Source of the DNA: Pedobacter sp. B4-66
GTDB taxonomy: Bacteria; Bacteroidota; Bacteroidia; Sphingobacteriales; Sphingobacteriaceae
Direction: 5' to 3'
Length of the DNA: 64,000 nucleotides
Assembly: GCF_018492665.1 (NCBI RefSeq)
Contig: NZ_JAFVME010000003.1
Location: 372,001-436,000, forward strand
Under the pieces are notes generated by a model. That model ran no database searches and was not told where the DNA came from. It was given only the letters and a program-made list of their open reading frames with translations. Shown one piece after another: positions 43,844 through 54,395 of this stretch (its first letter is position 1; every line of letters begins with the position of its first letter). The position numbers and the translations under genes were made by a program.

Positions 43844-46780
43844 ATGAAGACATCCTATAATATAGTTTTTGCCTGTCTATTATTTATCGGAAGTAGCACT
43901 AGCGCCCAGATTCAGAAAATGGCTTTACCAATAGCTGATGGTAAAAAAACTGAGGTTGCTCGCTTATCTCCAATTCCCTCAGAAAAGGACTTAAAAGTTT
44001 CTCTAAATGGAGAGTGGTTATTTTCTGAAAATACAAAAATTGAGTCCTACAGGAAGCGAATTCAGGTTCCTGGAGAGTGGGTTATGCAGGGCTTTACGGT
44101 AAATGCAGGAGAAACGGCAAACTATAGTAAAAACCTCAATATACCTGCTTCATGGCAAGGTAAGAGAATAAAATTGAAGTTCGATGGGGTTAGTTCTCAT
44201 GCTGTTGTAAAGATAAACGGTCGCAAAGTATCAGAGCATGAAGGGAGTTTTGTGCCTTTTGAATCTGACATTACAGACTTTCTACATTCTGGAGATAATT
44301 TACTAGAAGTCGAAGTTCAAGCATTAACTGTTAGTGATATCCTTGCTTGTACTTCTCAGTATGCAGCACACACAGTAGGAGGTATTCTTAGAAAGGTCAC
44401 TTTATTTGCATTGCCTGAAGTAAATATTGCAGACATAAGTGCAACCACAAGTTTTGACAGCAATTATAAGAATTCAAGCCTTCAGCTTAAGACTAAAGTC
44501 GTTAATGAATCGAAAATAACCTCAAGTGCTCAAATAAGCTATATGTTAACTGATAACGATGATAAAATTGTTTTAAAAAAAATAATACCTCTGGATAAAG
44601 CGCTCGCTCCGGGGGAATCAACTCTATCAAGGAAGAGTTTCTTTATCAAAAATCCCAGACAATGGAATACCGAGCATCCTTACTTATATAATTTAACAAC
44701 TGAACTGATTGTTAATGGCAAAGCCATTCAAAAGAATACTCAAAAAATTGGTTTCAGACAGGTGGAGATTAAAGGAAATCAGCTTTTTGTAAATGGCCAT
44801 CCCATTAAGTTAAGAGGGGTAAATAGACATTCTGTTCACCCACTTACCGGTCGAAGCATAAGTCCTGAACTTGAAATAAAGGATGCTGGACTTTTTAAGC
44901 AGGCAAACTGCAATTACATACGTAGTTCTCATTATCCTCCTTCACAAGAGTTTTTGGAAGAAGCAGATAGAATTGGTTTGTTTGTCGAAAATGAATCTTC
45001 ATTAACCTGGATTCAGCATCATGCCTCTCCAATGTGGGGTCTATGGGATTATAAGGACGAAAAATTCTTACCTTATATGATCTCCGCAAATCTGGAAAAA
45101 ATGCAGGCAGCAAAGAATCATCCTTCAGTTATCATCTGGTCGCTAGGAAATGAATCAAGATGGAGCCCGTTGTGGCAGAAAGTATTGGATAAAGTAAAGG
45201 AGTTTGATAGTACCAGACCAACTTCCTTTCATGACCAATGCTGGGGTGGTTTCAATAACGCAGGAAGCAAAGCCGATATTGCCAATTATCACTATCCGGG
45301 GATGAATGGCCCGGCAGCTACTGATACCATGAGCCGACCTACCTTGTTTGGAGAATATGCGCATGTTAGCACCTACAATAGAAGAGAGCTGGCTACCGAT
45401 CCAGGGGTAAGAAGTGCCTATGCACTTCCATTGGTAAAAATGTACGATTCAATGTACTATCATAAAGGCAATCTGGGTGGTGCAATATGGAGTGGAATAG
45501 ACGATACTTTTCACCTTCCTGATGGACGTATTGTAGGCTATGGCCCTTGGGGTCCAATAGATGGCTGGCGCAGGCCAAAGCCTGAATACTGGGGCATGAA
45601 AAAAGCTTATGCACCGGTAGTAATTAAAAATTTAAACGATCTAAAAGTACAAAACAATCAGTTGATCCTTCAGGTAGAAAACCGTTACGATTTTGTATCA
45701 CTTCAGGATGTTTCCATCAGCTACAAAACCAATGTTACCACTGGAAAAATCAGTTCACAGATAGGGCCACATCAAAATGGGTTTTTAAAAATACCTGTTA
45801 ATGAACAAACAAAAGAGGTATACATCACTTTTAAGGATCCAGGCGGATTTATTACCAACGAAGAACATATCGTTTTAAAGAAAACCGAAGAGGTACAATA
45901 TAAAACAATTGAATCACTTGCCCTGGAAGAGAATCCTTCTGCTTATTTTATTCAGCAGGGAGATGTCAGATATACAGTTGATAAAGCGAACGGAATAATA
46001 TCAGGCGCAGAAAGTAAAGGGCAAAGGATTCTTAGCCAGGGTCCCGTGTTTTGTGTAGTGCCAATGAATAACGAAGATGGAGGAAAACCAAATGTTGCAG
46101 GAGAAACTTATCAGAATAACATTTACCCAATAAAGAATTATCCGCTATATACCTTGTACGTAAAAAATATAACCACTCAACAAACTGAAGATGCCATCAT
46201 AATCTCTATGGAGACTACTTACAAAAGTGCAAACGGAAGCATAAAGTATTCTTTTATGAAGAATGGTAATGTAAAGGTAGATTATGATATTAAATGTTGG
46301 GACGAGGCCACTGCAAAGCCCTACCAGTATGGGATGTTATTTCAGTTACCTCCCGCTTTTGATCAGTTGAGCTGGAAACGCCGCGGAGACTTTACAGTTT
46401 ATTCTCCTGATGATATAGCAAGAGATAGCGGAACAACAAAACTGAATGCAAAGTGGCTGTCTTCGGTAGAAGAGCAAGGCAAGCAGCCGTCAGCTCTTTG
46501 GAAAGATGATGCAAATGAAATGGGATCTAATGATTTTAGGTCTACAAAACAGCACATCATTCACGCTGAGCTTACTAACAGTAACAACAATGGTATTACA
46601 GTGCTTTCAGATGCAAAACAATCTTCGAGAAGCTGGTTGCAAGATAGTAACATACAGTTTCTGATTGCTGATTATAGTAACAGCGGATCTGAACCATTTT
46701 ATGGATCTCCATTTACTGACCAAAGAATTAATATTAAAGGCAAACAATTAATAGGAAACGTGATATTCAGGTTGCGTTAA
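43844..46780 (+). CDS. Glycoside hydrolase family 2 (beta-galactosidase-like), exported
   Basis: A 978-residue exported GH2 enzyme. Signal peptide ends near TSAQ (~21). Domains in order: sugar-binding jelly roll (~45-190), immunoglobulin-like (~195-305), TIM barrel (~310-600) and C-terminal beta domains including the beta-galactosidase small chain. Catalytic acid/base is Glu437 in SLGNES; the nucleophile is probably Glu504 in LFGEYAH. Both fit beta-galactosidases, but GH2 also includes beta-glucuronidases and mannosidases. It should release the terminal sugar of an imported or surface-bound oligosaccharide. Confidence 0.9.
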   Translation: MKTSYNIVFACLLFIGSSTSAQIQKMALPIADGKKTEVARLSPIPSEKDLKVSLNGEWLFSENTKIESYRKRIQVPGEWVMQGFTVNAGETANYSKNLNIPASWQGKRIKLKFDGVSSHAVVKINGRKVSEHEGSFVPFESDITDFLHSGDNLLEVEVQALTVSDILACTSQYAAHTVGGILRKVTLFALPEVNIADISATTSFDSNYKNSSLQLKTKVVNESKITSSAQISYMLTDNDDKIVLKKIIPLDKALAPGESTLSRKSFFIKNPRQWNTEHPYLYNLTTELIVNGKAIQKNTQKIGFRQVEIKGNQLFVNGHPIKLRGVNRHSVHPLTGRSISPELEIKDAGLFKQANCNYIRSSHYPPSQEFLEEADRIGLFVENESSLTWIQHHASPMWGLWDYKDEKFLPYMISANLEKMQAAKNHPSVIIWSLGNESRWSPLWQKVLDKVKEFDSTRPTSFHDQCWGGFNNAGSKADIANYHYPGMNGPAATDTMSRPTLFGEYAHVSTYNRRELATDPGVRSAYALPLVKMYDSMYYHKGNLGGAIWSGIDDTFHLPDGRIVGYGPWGPIDGWRRPKPEYWGMKKAYAPVVIKNLNDLKVQNNQLILQVENRYDFVSLQDVSISYKTNVTTGKISSQIGPHQNGFLKIPVNEQTKEVYITFKDPGGFITNEEHIVLKKTEEVQYKTIESLALEENPSAYFIQQGDVRYTVDKANGIISGAESKGQRILSQGPVFCVVPMNNEDGGKPNVAGETYQNNIYPIKNYPLYTLYVKNITTQQTEDAIIISMETTYKSANGSIKYSFMKNGNVKVDYDIKCWDEATAKPYQYGMLFQLPPAFDQLSWKRRGDFTVYSPDDIARDSGTTKLNAKWLSSVEEQGKQPSALWKDDANEMGSNDFRSTKQHIIHAELTNSNNNGITVLSDAKQSSRSWLQDSNIQFLIADYSNSGSEPFYGSPFTDQRINIKGKQLIGNVIFRLR

Positions 46781-46794
46781 AAAGAAAATTAGAT

Positions 46795-47961
46795 ATGAAA
46801 ATTACAGATGTAAAAGTATGGCTGGTTGAGGGTGTTAAGTACAACTGGACTTTACTCAAAATTTATACTGATACAGGGCATTCCGGAGTTGGAGAAGCAA
46901 CAAATTGGCCGGGTAGCCCAATTGTATACCATGCTGCAAAACATGTAGGGGAAAGAATTATAGGGCTCGATCCTATGAGAACGGACTTTATCTGGACCAA
47001 GCTGTACAGAGATCTTAATTGGATGGGGCCGTTTGGTGCCAGCATGTGTGCGATAAGTGGGATTGACATGGCTTTACTTGACTTGAAAGGTAAAGTGCTA
47101 GGTACGCCTTGCTATGAGCTTTTAGGAGGAGCGTTTAGAACAGATATTCAGCTATACGCAAACTATTGGTTTACCGGCGGTGAACATAATGCAGAAGATT
47201 ATGCTGCTCAAGCTATAAAAGTAAAGGAAGCAGGATTTACAGGGCTCAAATTTGATCCTTTTGCCCATACTAACTACTTATATGGCGAAGACTTATCATC
47301 AAATTTGCAACTAACTAATGAACAGCAGGATCTGGCGTTCAATGTAAGTAAAGCTGTACGTGATGCTGTGGGGCCAAATTTTGACATTATGATTGAGACG
47401 CACGCTATGCTTAATTATAGTGTTGCTGTTAAAATGGCTAAGCGTCTTTCGGAACTAAATATTACCTGGTATGAGGAACCTGCGGGACCTGAAAATGCAA
47501 ATACACTCAGAGCCATGAGAGACAGAATTCCTTCGAACGTTTCTATTTGTGTTGGTGAGCGGCATTATACTCGTCATGGCATACGAGACCTACTGGAAAA
47601 ACATGTATGCGATTTCATGATGCCTGACATTACACGTTGTGGCGGCCCCTCAGAAATGAAGAGGATGGCTACAATGATGGAGGCATATAATGTTCTACTT
47701 GCTCCACATAATCCTAACGGACCACTTTCTACCTTGGCTTCAGCTCATGTATGCGCCTCTGTCCCAAATTTTTTCAGACAGGAATTTATGTTTAATGATG
47801 TCCCATGGAGAGATACTGTTATCAATCATCCAATAAAAGAAATGATTGTAGAAGGGCATTTGAAATTGAGCGATCGTCCGGGGCTAGGAGTAGATTTGGT
47901 TGAATCAGAAATGGAGAAACACCCGGGGATTCTAGAGGCAAGATCTGGATTTTATGTATAA
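46795..47961 (+). CDS. Enolase-superfamily acid-sugar dehydratase (galactonate-type)
   Basis: A 388-residue cytoplasmic mandelate-racemase/muconate-lactonising-type enzyme. The N-terminal capping domain (KVWLVEGVKYNWTLLKIYTDTGHSGVGEAT) is followed by the barrel with three acidic metal ligands in sequence (IETHAML, WYEEPAGPE, CVGERHYTR), the general-base Asp in MMPDITRCGG and a His in LLAPHNPNGPLS, the arrangement of galactonate-type dehydratases. It would turn an aldonic acid into a 2-keto-3-deoxy acid. It lies 14 bases after GH2 and 25 before the SDR, and together with the RraA-like aldolase gives a plausible non-phosphorylative pathway. Confidence 0.88.
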   Translation: MKITDVKVWLVEGVKYNWTLLKIYTDTGHSGVGEATNWPGSPIVYHAAKHVGERIIGLDPMRTDFIWTKLYRDLNWMGPFGASMCAISGIDMALLDLKGKVLGTPCYELLGGAFRTDIQLYANYWFTGGEHNAEDYAAQAIKVKEAGFTGLKFDPFAHTNYLYGEDLSSNLQLTNEQQDLAFNVSKAVRDAVGPNFDIMIETHAMLNYSVAVKMAKRLSELNITWYEEPAGPENANTLRAMRDRIPSNVSICVGERHYTRHGIRDLLEKHVCDFMMPDITRCGGPSEMKRMATMMEAYNVLLAPHNPNGPLSTLASAHVCASVPNFFRQEFMFNDVPWRDTVINHPIKEMIVEGHLKLSDRPGLGVDLVESEMEKHPGILEARSGFYV

Positions 47962-47986
47962 AATTATAAAACATTAGAATTAAATT

Positions 47987-48778
47987 ATGGCGCTACAAAT
48001 TGATTTAAAAGGGAAAGTGGCCCTTATTACAGGCGTTACATCTGGTATTGGATTGGGTATTGCGAAAGTTTTGGCTAAAGCTGGATGTACTATTGCAGGT
48101 TGCGCTGAACATTTAAATAACAGTCCTGAAGCAAGCAATTTTTTAGAAATAATAAGGAGTGAAGGGGGCAACGCTAGTTACAATAAAACAGATATGCGTA
48201 ATCCAGAAGATATCAGGGAGCTTGTTCAATCAGTTACTGAACGCGAAAAAGGTAAAATAGATATTCTTGTCTCTAATGCAGGTAAGAATGTTTTTGACAG
48301 GCCTGAAGGATGTAGTGAAATGGACTGGGATTTCAATATGAATCTGAATCTTGCGTCACATTGGCGGATTGCAAAACTTTGCAGGCCATATCTAGAAAAA
48401 AATAACGGAGTAATCATTTTAATGAGCTCTAATCATGCTTATTCAACTATGCCCGGTTGTTTCCCATATAACATTACCAAAACAGCCCTAACAGGACTGG
48501 TAAGAAGTTTAGCCATTGAATGGGGACCTAAAATTAGGACTGTAGGAATTGCCCCGGGCTTTATTGATACTCCCGGAAATCAACTATGGTTCGATTCATT
48601 TTTAGATCCTGCAAAAGAAAGACAAAGAACCATTGAGCTACATCCGGTAAAGAATTTAGGTACTCCCGAAGAGATAGGAGGCTGGTGCGCTTTCCTGGCA
48701 AGTGAATACGCTGCTTTTGCATCAGGCACAACCTATTTGATTGATGGCGGAAGAAGTGCACTAATGCAGGATAGTTAA
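47987..48778 (+). CDS. SDR-family sugar dehydrogenase
   Basis: A 263-residue classical short-chain dehydrogenase. NAD(P) motif TGVTSGIGLG (~16-25), NAG in LVSNAGKN (~95) and catalytic YNITK (Tyr ~157, Lys ~161) with Ser in LMSSNH upstream are all present. The C-terminal GTTYLIDGGRSALM is typical. Likely oxidises a free aldose or its derivative to the lactone or keto-acid that feeds the dehydratase next to it. Last gene of the operon that begins at 43121. Confidence 0.9.
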   Translation: MALQIDLKGKVALITGVTSGIGLGIAKVLAKAGCTIAGCAEHLNNSPEASNFLEIIRSEGGNASYNKTDMRNPEDIRELVQSVTEREKGKIDILVSNAGKNVFDRPEGCSEMDWDFNMNLNLASHWRIAKLCRPYLEKNNGVIILMSSNHAYSTMPGCFPYNITKTALTGLVRSLAIEWGPKIRTVGIAPGFIDTPGNQLWFDSFLDPAKERQRTIELHPVKNLGTPEEIGGWCAFLASEYAAFASGTTYLIDGGRSALMQDS

Positions 48779-48790
48779 CTGAAGTTTTAT

Positions 48791-48817
48791 TATATTTGTA
48801 CATACATATATACAAAT
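48791..48817 (+). promoter_or_regulatory. Possible promoter and operator of the six-hairpin glycosidase gene
   Basis: TATATTTG (48791-48798) matches the -7 box, and ATTTGTA (48794-48800) and TACAAAT (48811-48817) form an inverted repeat with a 10-base spacer, 19-45 bases before the ATG at 48836. No -33 box at the right distance was seen. Confidence 0.35.
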
Positions 48818-48835
48818 CAACACAAACCTAAGTCT

Positions 48836-50155
48836 ATGAGTAAAATTTCAGTTTTCTTTTATTTTATATTTCTACCGTTAGCCTTATTTATGAGCTCATG
48901 TGCATCTAATCACCAGGTAACAGATCATAAATTGGCGCAATCGATCTTATCAGATAAATCATTCCAAAAGGTAGACAGCATGGCAAGAGGGGTGATAAAA
49001 GAGGGTTTTAATGCAGGAAGTGGTTACTCGCAAATCTGGGCGCGTGATATGAATACATTTATTGAAACTGCACTTGAAGAAACATCTAAAGAAGAAGTAA
49101 GAGGCGCTATTCTTCTTTTCTTTGCACTTCAGCAAAAAAATAATGAAATGGTGGATGGTTATGTCCTTAAAAAGGATTTTACCTGGAATGATGATACTCC
49201 ATACTATTCAGATGCAGCTCCTAATCATGTAGGATTCAAGAATACTGTAGAAACAGATCAGGAAACTTCTTTAATTCAACTGGTTGGTAAGTATGTTAAA
49301 AAGACTGGAGATACAAGTATTTTAACAGAGAAGGTTGCCGACATATCTGTACTTAACAGAATGGAACTTATGATCGACTATTTACTTAACAACAAATACA
49401 ATAAAAAGTACGGTCTATTAAATGGAGCGATGACCGCTGATTGGGGTGATGTACAGCCTAACGACGATTTTGGTTGTGATTGGAATAAGCTATCTAATGA
49501 AGCTATAGATGTTTATGATAATGCGATGCTCATTATTGCATTAAACTATCTTCAGGAAATGACTGCAGACAAGGGCCAGATTGAAAAATGGAAAGAATTA
49601 CAGAAATCCGTTCGATTGAACGTAAGAAAGTATTTGTGGGATGAAAAAAGGGAGAAATTCATCCCTCATATTTATCCTGATAAATCTCCCATTCCAGCAG
49701 GATTTGATGAAAACAACATTCATTATCACGGAGGAACTGCTGTTGCTATTGAAGCTGGTTTATTATCAAAAGATGAAATTAAAACTGTAAACAAGCAGAT
49801 GGTTGAGAATGTAAAATTATCAGGTATGCCAAGTATTGGTCTTACAATTTACCCTACTTACCCAAAAGGTTTTTTCCGTGGAGGTATGTCAGCCCCTTAT
49901 TATTATCAAAATGGGGGAGATTGGACATGGTTCGGAGGTAGAATGATTCAACAACTGATTGCAAATGGATTTGTAAAAGAAGCTTACGAGGAAGTTCAGC
50001 CGATGATTGACCTTGTCATAAAAAACAAAGGTTTCTACGAATGGTATGGAAAAGGAGGGACTCCTAGTGGTTCTGGTAAATTTAAAGGTTCAGCCGGTGT
50101 TCTAAGTAAATCAATTGCACAATTTAAAGATTGGGCCAAAGAACAAAACAAATAA
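48836..50155 (+). CDS. Six-hairpin (alpha/alpha barrel) glycosidase-like lipoprotein
   Basis: A 439-residue lipoprotein; lipobox MSSC at ~residue 23. The mature protein is an alpha/alpha six-hairpin toroid of the glucoamylase/trehalase class (IWARDMNTFIETALEE, GLLNGAMTADWGDVQPNDDFGCDWNK, NAMLIIALNYLQEM, FRGGMSAPYYYQNGGDWTWFGGRMIQQL), with candidate acidic catalytic residues in WARDMN and TADWGDVQ. The exact GH family is not certain from reading. It would cleave an oligosaccharide at the cell surface or in the periplasm. Probably transcribed from its own promoter (48791) and followed by the AraC gene. Confidence 0.75.
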   Translation: MSKISVFFYFIFLPLALFMSSCASNHQVTDHKLAQSILSDKSFQKVDSMARGVIKEGFNAGSGYSQIWARDMNTFIETALEETSKEEVRGAILLFFALQQKNNEMVDGYVLKKDFTWNDDTPYYSDAAPNHVGFKNTVETDQETSLIQLVGKYVKKTGDTSILTEKVADISVLNRMELMIDYLLNNKYNKKYGLLNGAMTADWGDVQPNDDFGCDWNKLSNEAIDVYDNAMLIIALNYLQEMTADKGQIEKWKELQKSVRLNVRKYLWDEKREKFIPHIYPDKSPIPAGFDENNIHYHGGTAVAIEAGLLSKDEIKTVNKQMVENVKLSGMPSIGLTIYPTYPKGFFRGGMSAPYYYQNGGDWTWFGGRMIQQLIANGFVKEAYEEVQPMIDLVIKNKGFYEWYGKGGTPSGSGKFKGSAGVLSKSIAQFKDWAKEQNK

Positions 50156-50209
50156 TAGAAGTATTTTACCTTGAATATTCCAATTTCTCCTAGAATGTTT
50201 AATTTAGTT

Positions 50210-50217
50210 TAACTTTG
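50210..50217 (+). promoter_or_regulatory. Possible -7 promoter box of the AraC gene
   Basis: TAACTTTG matches TAnnTTTG, 19 bases before the ATG of the AraC gene at 50237. No clear -33 partner was found, so support is partial. Confidence 0.35.
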
Positions 50218-50236
50218 GGCTGTTGTTAATCATTAA

Positions 50237-51097
50237 ATGAAACCAGAATTAATCGAAGTAAACCCTTTAGGAATAAAAACAATTAAGGTAAAACGCCTGG
50301 AAACGAATTCCTTAATCGCATCCTTTCATTTTCACGAGTCTTGTGAATTGGTTTGGGTAGAAAAGAGCTATGGTAAGCGTATTGTTGGAGATCATATTGG
50401 TAATTTCGAAGACAATGATCTTGTTTTAATGGGCCCTGACTTACCCCATATCTGGCAAAACGACAACAACTTTTTATCTGAAGAAAACAATAAAGTAAAA
50501 TCAACTGTCATTTATTTCCCTCCGGATTTCCTTTCTGGATTAACCGACGACCAAAATGCACTAAACCTAATGCAGGATTTGATAAAAAAGGCTGGGAGAG
50601 GAATAAGATTTTATGGTAAAACAAATAGTAAGGTTACAAGATTACTGGCTAAATTGCATCAAAAAAAAGCAATTGATAAGGTAATATCCTTTCTCCAGAT
50701 TATAGATATTTTATCACTTTCCAGTGAGTATGAATACCTTGCCAGTGTTACTTTTAAAAATCCTTACGACGAAAAAGACACCAATAGAATCAACAGAGTA
50801 TATCAGTTTTTAATGCAGAATTTTCAGCGTGATATAAATTTGAAAGAAGTAGCAGATTTGTGCAACATGACAACAAATTCATTCTGTAGGTTTTTTAAAG
50901 ATCGATCCCAAAAGTCATTAACGCAGTTTGTTAATGAGATTAGGATCGGTCATGCATGTAAACTTTTGCAGAATGCTGAACATTCCATTGCTGATGTTTG
51001 CTACTCAAGCGGATATAATAACTTAACAAACTTTAATAAGTTTTTTAAGCAGATAACAGGTATGAAGCCCTCTCAGTATAGAAGCCATATTTACTAG
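50237..51097 (+). CDS. AraC-family regulator with cupin sensor domain
   Basis: A 286-residue regulator and a clear paralogue of the one at 4277-5143. N-terminal cupin-like sensor (FHFHESCELVWVEKSYG, DNDLVLMGPDLPHIWQN) and C-terminal double helix-turn-helix (INLKEVADLCNMTTNSFCRFFKDRSQ, then HSIADVCYSSGYNNLTNFNKFFKQI). It lies within the glycan locus, downstream of the six-hairpin glycosidase and convergent with GH95, and most probably controls the locus in response to a sugar. Confidence 0.9.
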   Translation: MKPELIEVNPLGIKTIKVKRLETNSLIASFHFHESCELVWVEKSYGKRIVGDHIGNFEDNDLVLMGPDLPHIWQNDNNFLSEENNKVKSTVIYFPPDFLSGLTDDQNALNLMQDLIKKAGRGIRFYGKTNSKVTRLLAKLHQKKAIDKVISFLQIIDILSLSSEYEYLASVTFKNPYDEKDTNRINRVYQFLMQNFQRDINLKEVADLCNMTTNSFCRFFKDRSQKSLTQFVNEIRIGHACKLLQNAEHSIADVCYSSGYNNLTNFNKFFKQITGMKPSQYRSHIY

Positions 51098-51110
51098 ATT
51101 TTTAAGCATC

Positions 51111-53468
51111 TTAGCGTGTACTTTTTACCAATTTCAAATCTTTTGATAAAGTATATTTCCCACCTTTGGTTGTTTTAAAATCGACACTTTTACCTTTATA
51201 ACTAAGCTTTAAAGGATTGCCCTGTTTAGATAAAATAGTGGCACTTATCAGTTCTCCATTTTTCCAATCCATATCTACCACAAAACCACCACGGGCAACA
51301 AGTCCTTTCATTTGACCATTGGGTATAGCTTTTGGTAATGCGGGCAATAAACGAACGGTTCCATTCGTGCTTTGTAAAAGCATTTCTGCAATACCTGCCG
51401 TTCCACCAAAATTACCGTCTATCTGAAAAGGAGGATGGGTGTCGAACAAATTGTTCAGCGTAGAATTACTTAATAATAAATTGATGTTTTCATATACTTT
51501 ATCACCATCCAGCAAGCGAGCATAGAAGTTAATGATCCATGCACGGCTCCATCCTGTACCGCCACCTTTTTGCGACAAACGACGGGCAATGGTCTTTTTA
51601 GCCGCCTCAAAAAACTCAGGAGTTTCAGGGTTTATTTGACTTAAAGGATACAAGCCCAAAAGATGAGATATGTGACGATGGCCAATTTCCGTTTCTTCAT
51701 AATCCTTTATCCATTCCTGAATGGTGCCGGAAGAAGATATTTTTACCGGCGGAAGTTTCTTTTGTGCAGCTTTAATTGTTGCTATAAAGTCTGCATCAAT
51801 ACCCAAAATCCCTGCAGCCTCAATACAGTAATCAAAAGCTGCATTTATAGTTTGAATATCTATAGTTGCAGCGTAAGTAAGTGTTGAGGTTTCGTTGCTA
51901 TTTGGAAGTTTGAATTTGTTTTCAGGAGAAGTAGATGGGTTAGTAACCAGATAACCCTCAGGTGATAAAGTAAGAAAACCCATTAAGAATTCGCAAGCCC
52001 CTTTTAACAATGGGTAAGCAGTGTTTTTAAGGTATTTCTTGTCGCCGGTAAACAAATAATGCTCATAAACCGGGAATGCCATCCATGCGCCATTCGTTGG
52101 CGTCATTCCCCAGGTACCATCACAAATACTTGTGCGACCAAAAGGATCTGTAAGGTGGTGCATAGTCCAACCTTTAGTGCCATAGCTTTCTTTTGCTGTC
52201 GTCGCTCCAGGGATGGTTATTTGCTGCATAAAACTAGCCAGCACTTCACTTGTCTCAGAAAGATTACAAATTTCTGCCGGCCAATAATTCATTTGTAAAT
52301 TGATATTGGTGTGGAAATCGGAATTCCATGGCGCATCCATTTCTTTGTTCCAAATGCCTTGCAAATTAGCTGGTAATACTCCGGGTTTGCGTGATGATCC
52401 CATCAATAAGTAACGCCCATACTGAAAATATAAAGCAATTAATCCATTGTCAGGCTTTCCCTGTTTCACCTGATTTAAGCGAACATCAGTTGGATATTTC
52501 GCTAATGAATCTGCACCAAAATCCAGATTCACACGGTCAAACATCGCGCGATGTTCGGCTGTATGTCTCAGTATAATATCACTATTTTTTACTTTGTTCA
52601 GTATCGTTTTGCAAGATGCAATTGGACTAATTGAGCGATCGAAGTCTAGTTTCGCCAGAGAATAATCAGTAGCACCAGTTAACACGATCTCTACTGCCTC
52701 TGCATTACGAATAATCAAATTACTTCCGCTCACTTCTAAAGTTCCTTTTTGAAGTTTTATTCTAGCTTCAGCTGCAAACTTCATATGCGCTCCAGCCGGA
52801 CCATTTGAGTTGTTTTTATCACTAACTTCATCAATAATCTGGCCTTCCATCTCTATGCGACCATCAGGATAGGCTTTTACTTTCACGTCTTTCTCGCGAC
52901 TAAGAGAAATAGTAGTATTGATTAATGCGTTTTTACCGCCTTCAATTCTATAGAAAACACAATTATCAGGAGCAGAAACTAAAACTTGTTGGCTAATTGG
53001 GTTTCCATTAATACTATATTTGGTAGTTGATATTCCAGTTTGAATGTTTAAGGAGCGAGTGTAGTTTTCTGGTTTAGCATTCCATTGAAAATCTAACTTT
53101 AAATCTCCTAAAGGTTGGTATGAGCGAACGCGAGACGGTGTTCCAACCATATATAGCTGAGCTAAACTATCAGCTTGCTTAAATTTATTGTCAAAAATGG
53201 CTTTTTGAATTTCAGGCAGATATTGCAGTGCTTTGGGATTATTGGCATTCACCTTAGCGCCTGCCCAGACACTTTCTTCGTTCAATTGCAAAAGTTCGTG
53301 TTCGGGATTTCCAAAAACCATTGCACCTAATCGGCCGTTTCCTACAGGCAAGGCTTCATTCCAATTACTTGCGGGTTGTTTATACCATAATGTGTTTTTG
53401 TTCGATTGAGCAAAGGTTTCAAACCCAGCTACTAAAAGGAGACCATAAAAAAGGAAAGCTCTTTTCAT
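51111..53468 (-). CDS. GH95-family alpha-L-fucosidase-like glycosidase
   Basis: A 785-residue exported GH95 enzyme. Signal peptide ends near TFAQS from the ATG at 53468 (a longer frame from 53507 adds 13 residues). The family signature [26 protein letters not shown] starts the N-terminal beta-sandwich; the catalytic alpha/alpha toroid has [25 protein letters not shown] with the paired Asn and the later [23 protein letters not shown] containing the base-assisting Asp. GH95 includes 1,2-alpha-L-fucosidases, L-galactosidases and related exo-enzymes. Next to GH2 it suggests a fucosylated or galactose-containing host-plant or algal glycan. Confidence 0.88.
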   Translation of the reverse strand: MKRAFLFYGLLLVAGFETFAQSNKNTLWYKQPASNWNEALPVGNGRLGAMVFGNPEHELLQLNEESVWAGAKVNANNPKALQYLPEIQKAIFDNKFKQADSLAQLYMVGTPSRVRSYQPLGDLKLDFQWNAKPENYTRSLNIQTGISTTKYSINGNPISQQVLVSAPDNCVFYRIEGGKNALINTTISLSREKDVKVKAYPDGRIEMEGQIIDEVSDKNNSNGPAGAHMKFAAEARIKLQKGTLEVSGSNLIIRNAEAVEIVLTGATDYSLAKLDFDRSISPIASCKTILNKVKNSDIILRHTAEHRAMFDRVNLDFGADSLAKYPTDVRLNQVKQGKPDNGLIALYFQYGRYLLMGSSRKPGVLPANLQGIWNKEMDAPWNSDFHTNINLQMNYWPAEICNLSETSEVLASFMQQITIPGATTAKESYGTKGWTMHHLTDPFGRTSICDGTWGMTPTNGAWMAFPVYEHYLFTGDKKYLKNTAYPLLKGACEFLMGFLTLSPEGYLVTNPSTSPENKFKLPNSNETSTLTYAATIDIQTINAAFDYCIEAAGILGIDADFIATIKAAQKKLPPVKISSSGTIQEWIKDYEETEIGHRHISHLLGLYPLSQINPETPEFFEAAKKTIARRLSQKGGGTGWSRAWIINFYARLLDGDKVYENINLLLSNSTLNNLFDTHPPFQIDGNFGGTAGIAEMLLQSTNGTVRLLPALPKAIPNGQMKGLVARGGFVVDMDWKNGELISATILSKQGNPLKLSYKGKSVDFKTTKGGKYTLSKDLKLVKSTR

Positions 53469-53619
53469 TAATTTGTTATTTGCTATAATAAAAAACCCAT
53501 TCAACAATCTTGTAATGGGGGATTTTGTAATCTTAATAGTTAATTGTTTTTCTTTTGTAAGTTAATGTTTTCTCTCATAAGGTGCCTCACTTTATTGATT
53601 TTATGTCTTTTTTTGTGTG

Positions 53620-53658
53620 GTGCAAATATGGGGCAGTCAATTTTCGCTAAATTTGCAC
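53620..53658 (+). promoter_or_regulatory. Regulatory region of the urease two-component system
   Basis: An inverted repeat GTGCAAAT (53620-53627) / ATTTGCAC (53651-53658) brackets TTCGCTAA (53643-53650) and a -7 box TAAATTTG (53648-53655), 39 bases before the regulator's ATG. TTCGCTAA recurs as an inverted pair before the porin gene, so it is a candidate binding site of the response regulator itself. Confidence 0.5.
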
Positions 53659-53693
53659 ATCCAATTTTATAATAGTAACAATAAGGGGTTGAT

Positions 53694-54395
53694 ATGAAGG
53701 TACTTTTGATAGAGGATGAAATAGCGGTGGTTTCTTTGATAAAAAGAGGCTTAAGTGATGAGGATAACGAATTGGATATTAGTGTAGCCATGGATGGCCT
53801 TACAGGGTTAAAAATGGCTGGAATGAATCAATTTGATCTGATTATTCTTGATGTAATGCTGCCGGGTATGGATGGATTAGAAGTGTGCCGAAACATTAGA
53901 TTAACAGATCCTGATGTTCCTATTATTATCCTTTCAGCCTTAAATCAAACGGAAGATATTGTCGCAGCTTTCAATCAAGATGCCGATGATTATTTGACCA
54001 AACCCTTCAAGATTGACGAATTAAAAGCTCGTGTATACCGCAAGTCTCGTAAATCTGGAACTGTACGTGCCACACCTGCAAATCTGCTGACTATAGCAGA
54101 TCTGGTTTTGGATAAGGACAGCAAAACAGTTACCCGTGCAGGGAAAACCATTGTGCTTACAGCTACAGAATATAGACTACTTGAATATTTAATGCAGAAC
54201 ATGAATAGAATTATCACTCGTATTGATATTCTGGAAGAGGTTTGGGGGATGGATTTCAACCTCAGTACTAATGTAGTGGATGTATACCTTAATTATCTGC
54301 GAAAAAAAATAGACAAGAACTTTACGCCCAAGTTGATTCATACCGTAATTGGTATGGGCTATGTATTGAGAGTGCAGGAAAACTATGAAGATTAG
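53694..54395 (+). CDS. OmpR-type response regulator
   Basis: A 233-residue regulator: receiver domain (~1-115) with the acidic pocket near 7-9, phosphorylated Asp53 in LIILDVMLPGMDG and Lys103 in YLTKPF; then a winged-helix domain (~135-230) with EYRLLEYLMQNMNRIITRIDILEEVWG. A GGGG run lies 7 bases before the ATG. It overlaps the kinase gene by 11 bases. Its targets are probably the porin and urease cluster downstream, supported by the shared TTCGCTAA motif. Confidence 0.93.
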   Translation: MKVLLIEDEIAVVSLIKRGLSDEDNELDISVAMDGLTGLKMAGMNQFDLIILDVMLPGMDGLEVCRNIRLTDPDVPIIILSALNQTEDIVAAFNQDADDYLTKPFKIDELKARVYRKSRKSGTVRATPANLLTIADLVLDKDSKTVTRAGKTIVLTATEYRLLEYLMQNMNRIITRIDILEEVWGMDFNLSTNVVDVYLNYLRKKIDKNFTPKLIHTVIGMGYVLRVQENYED

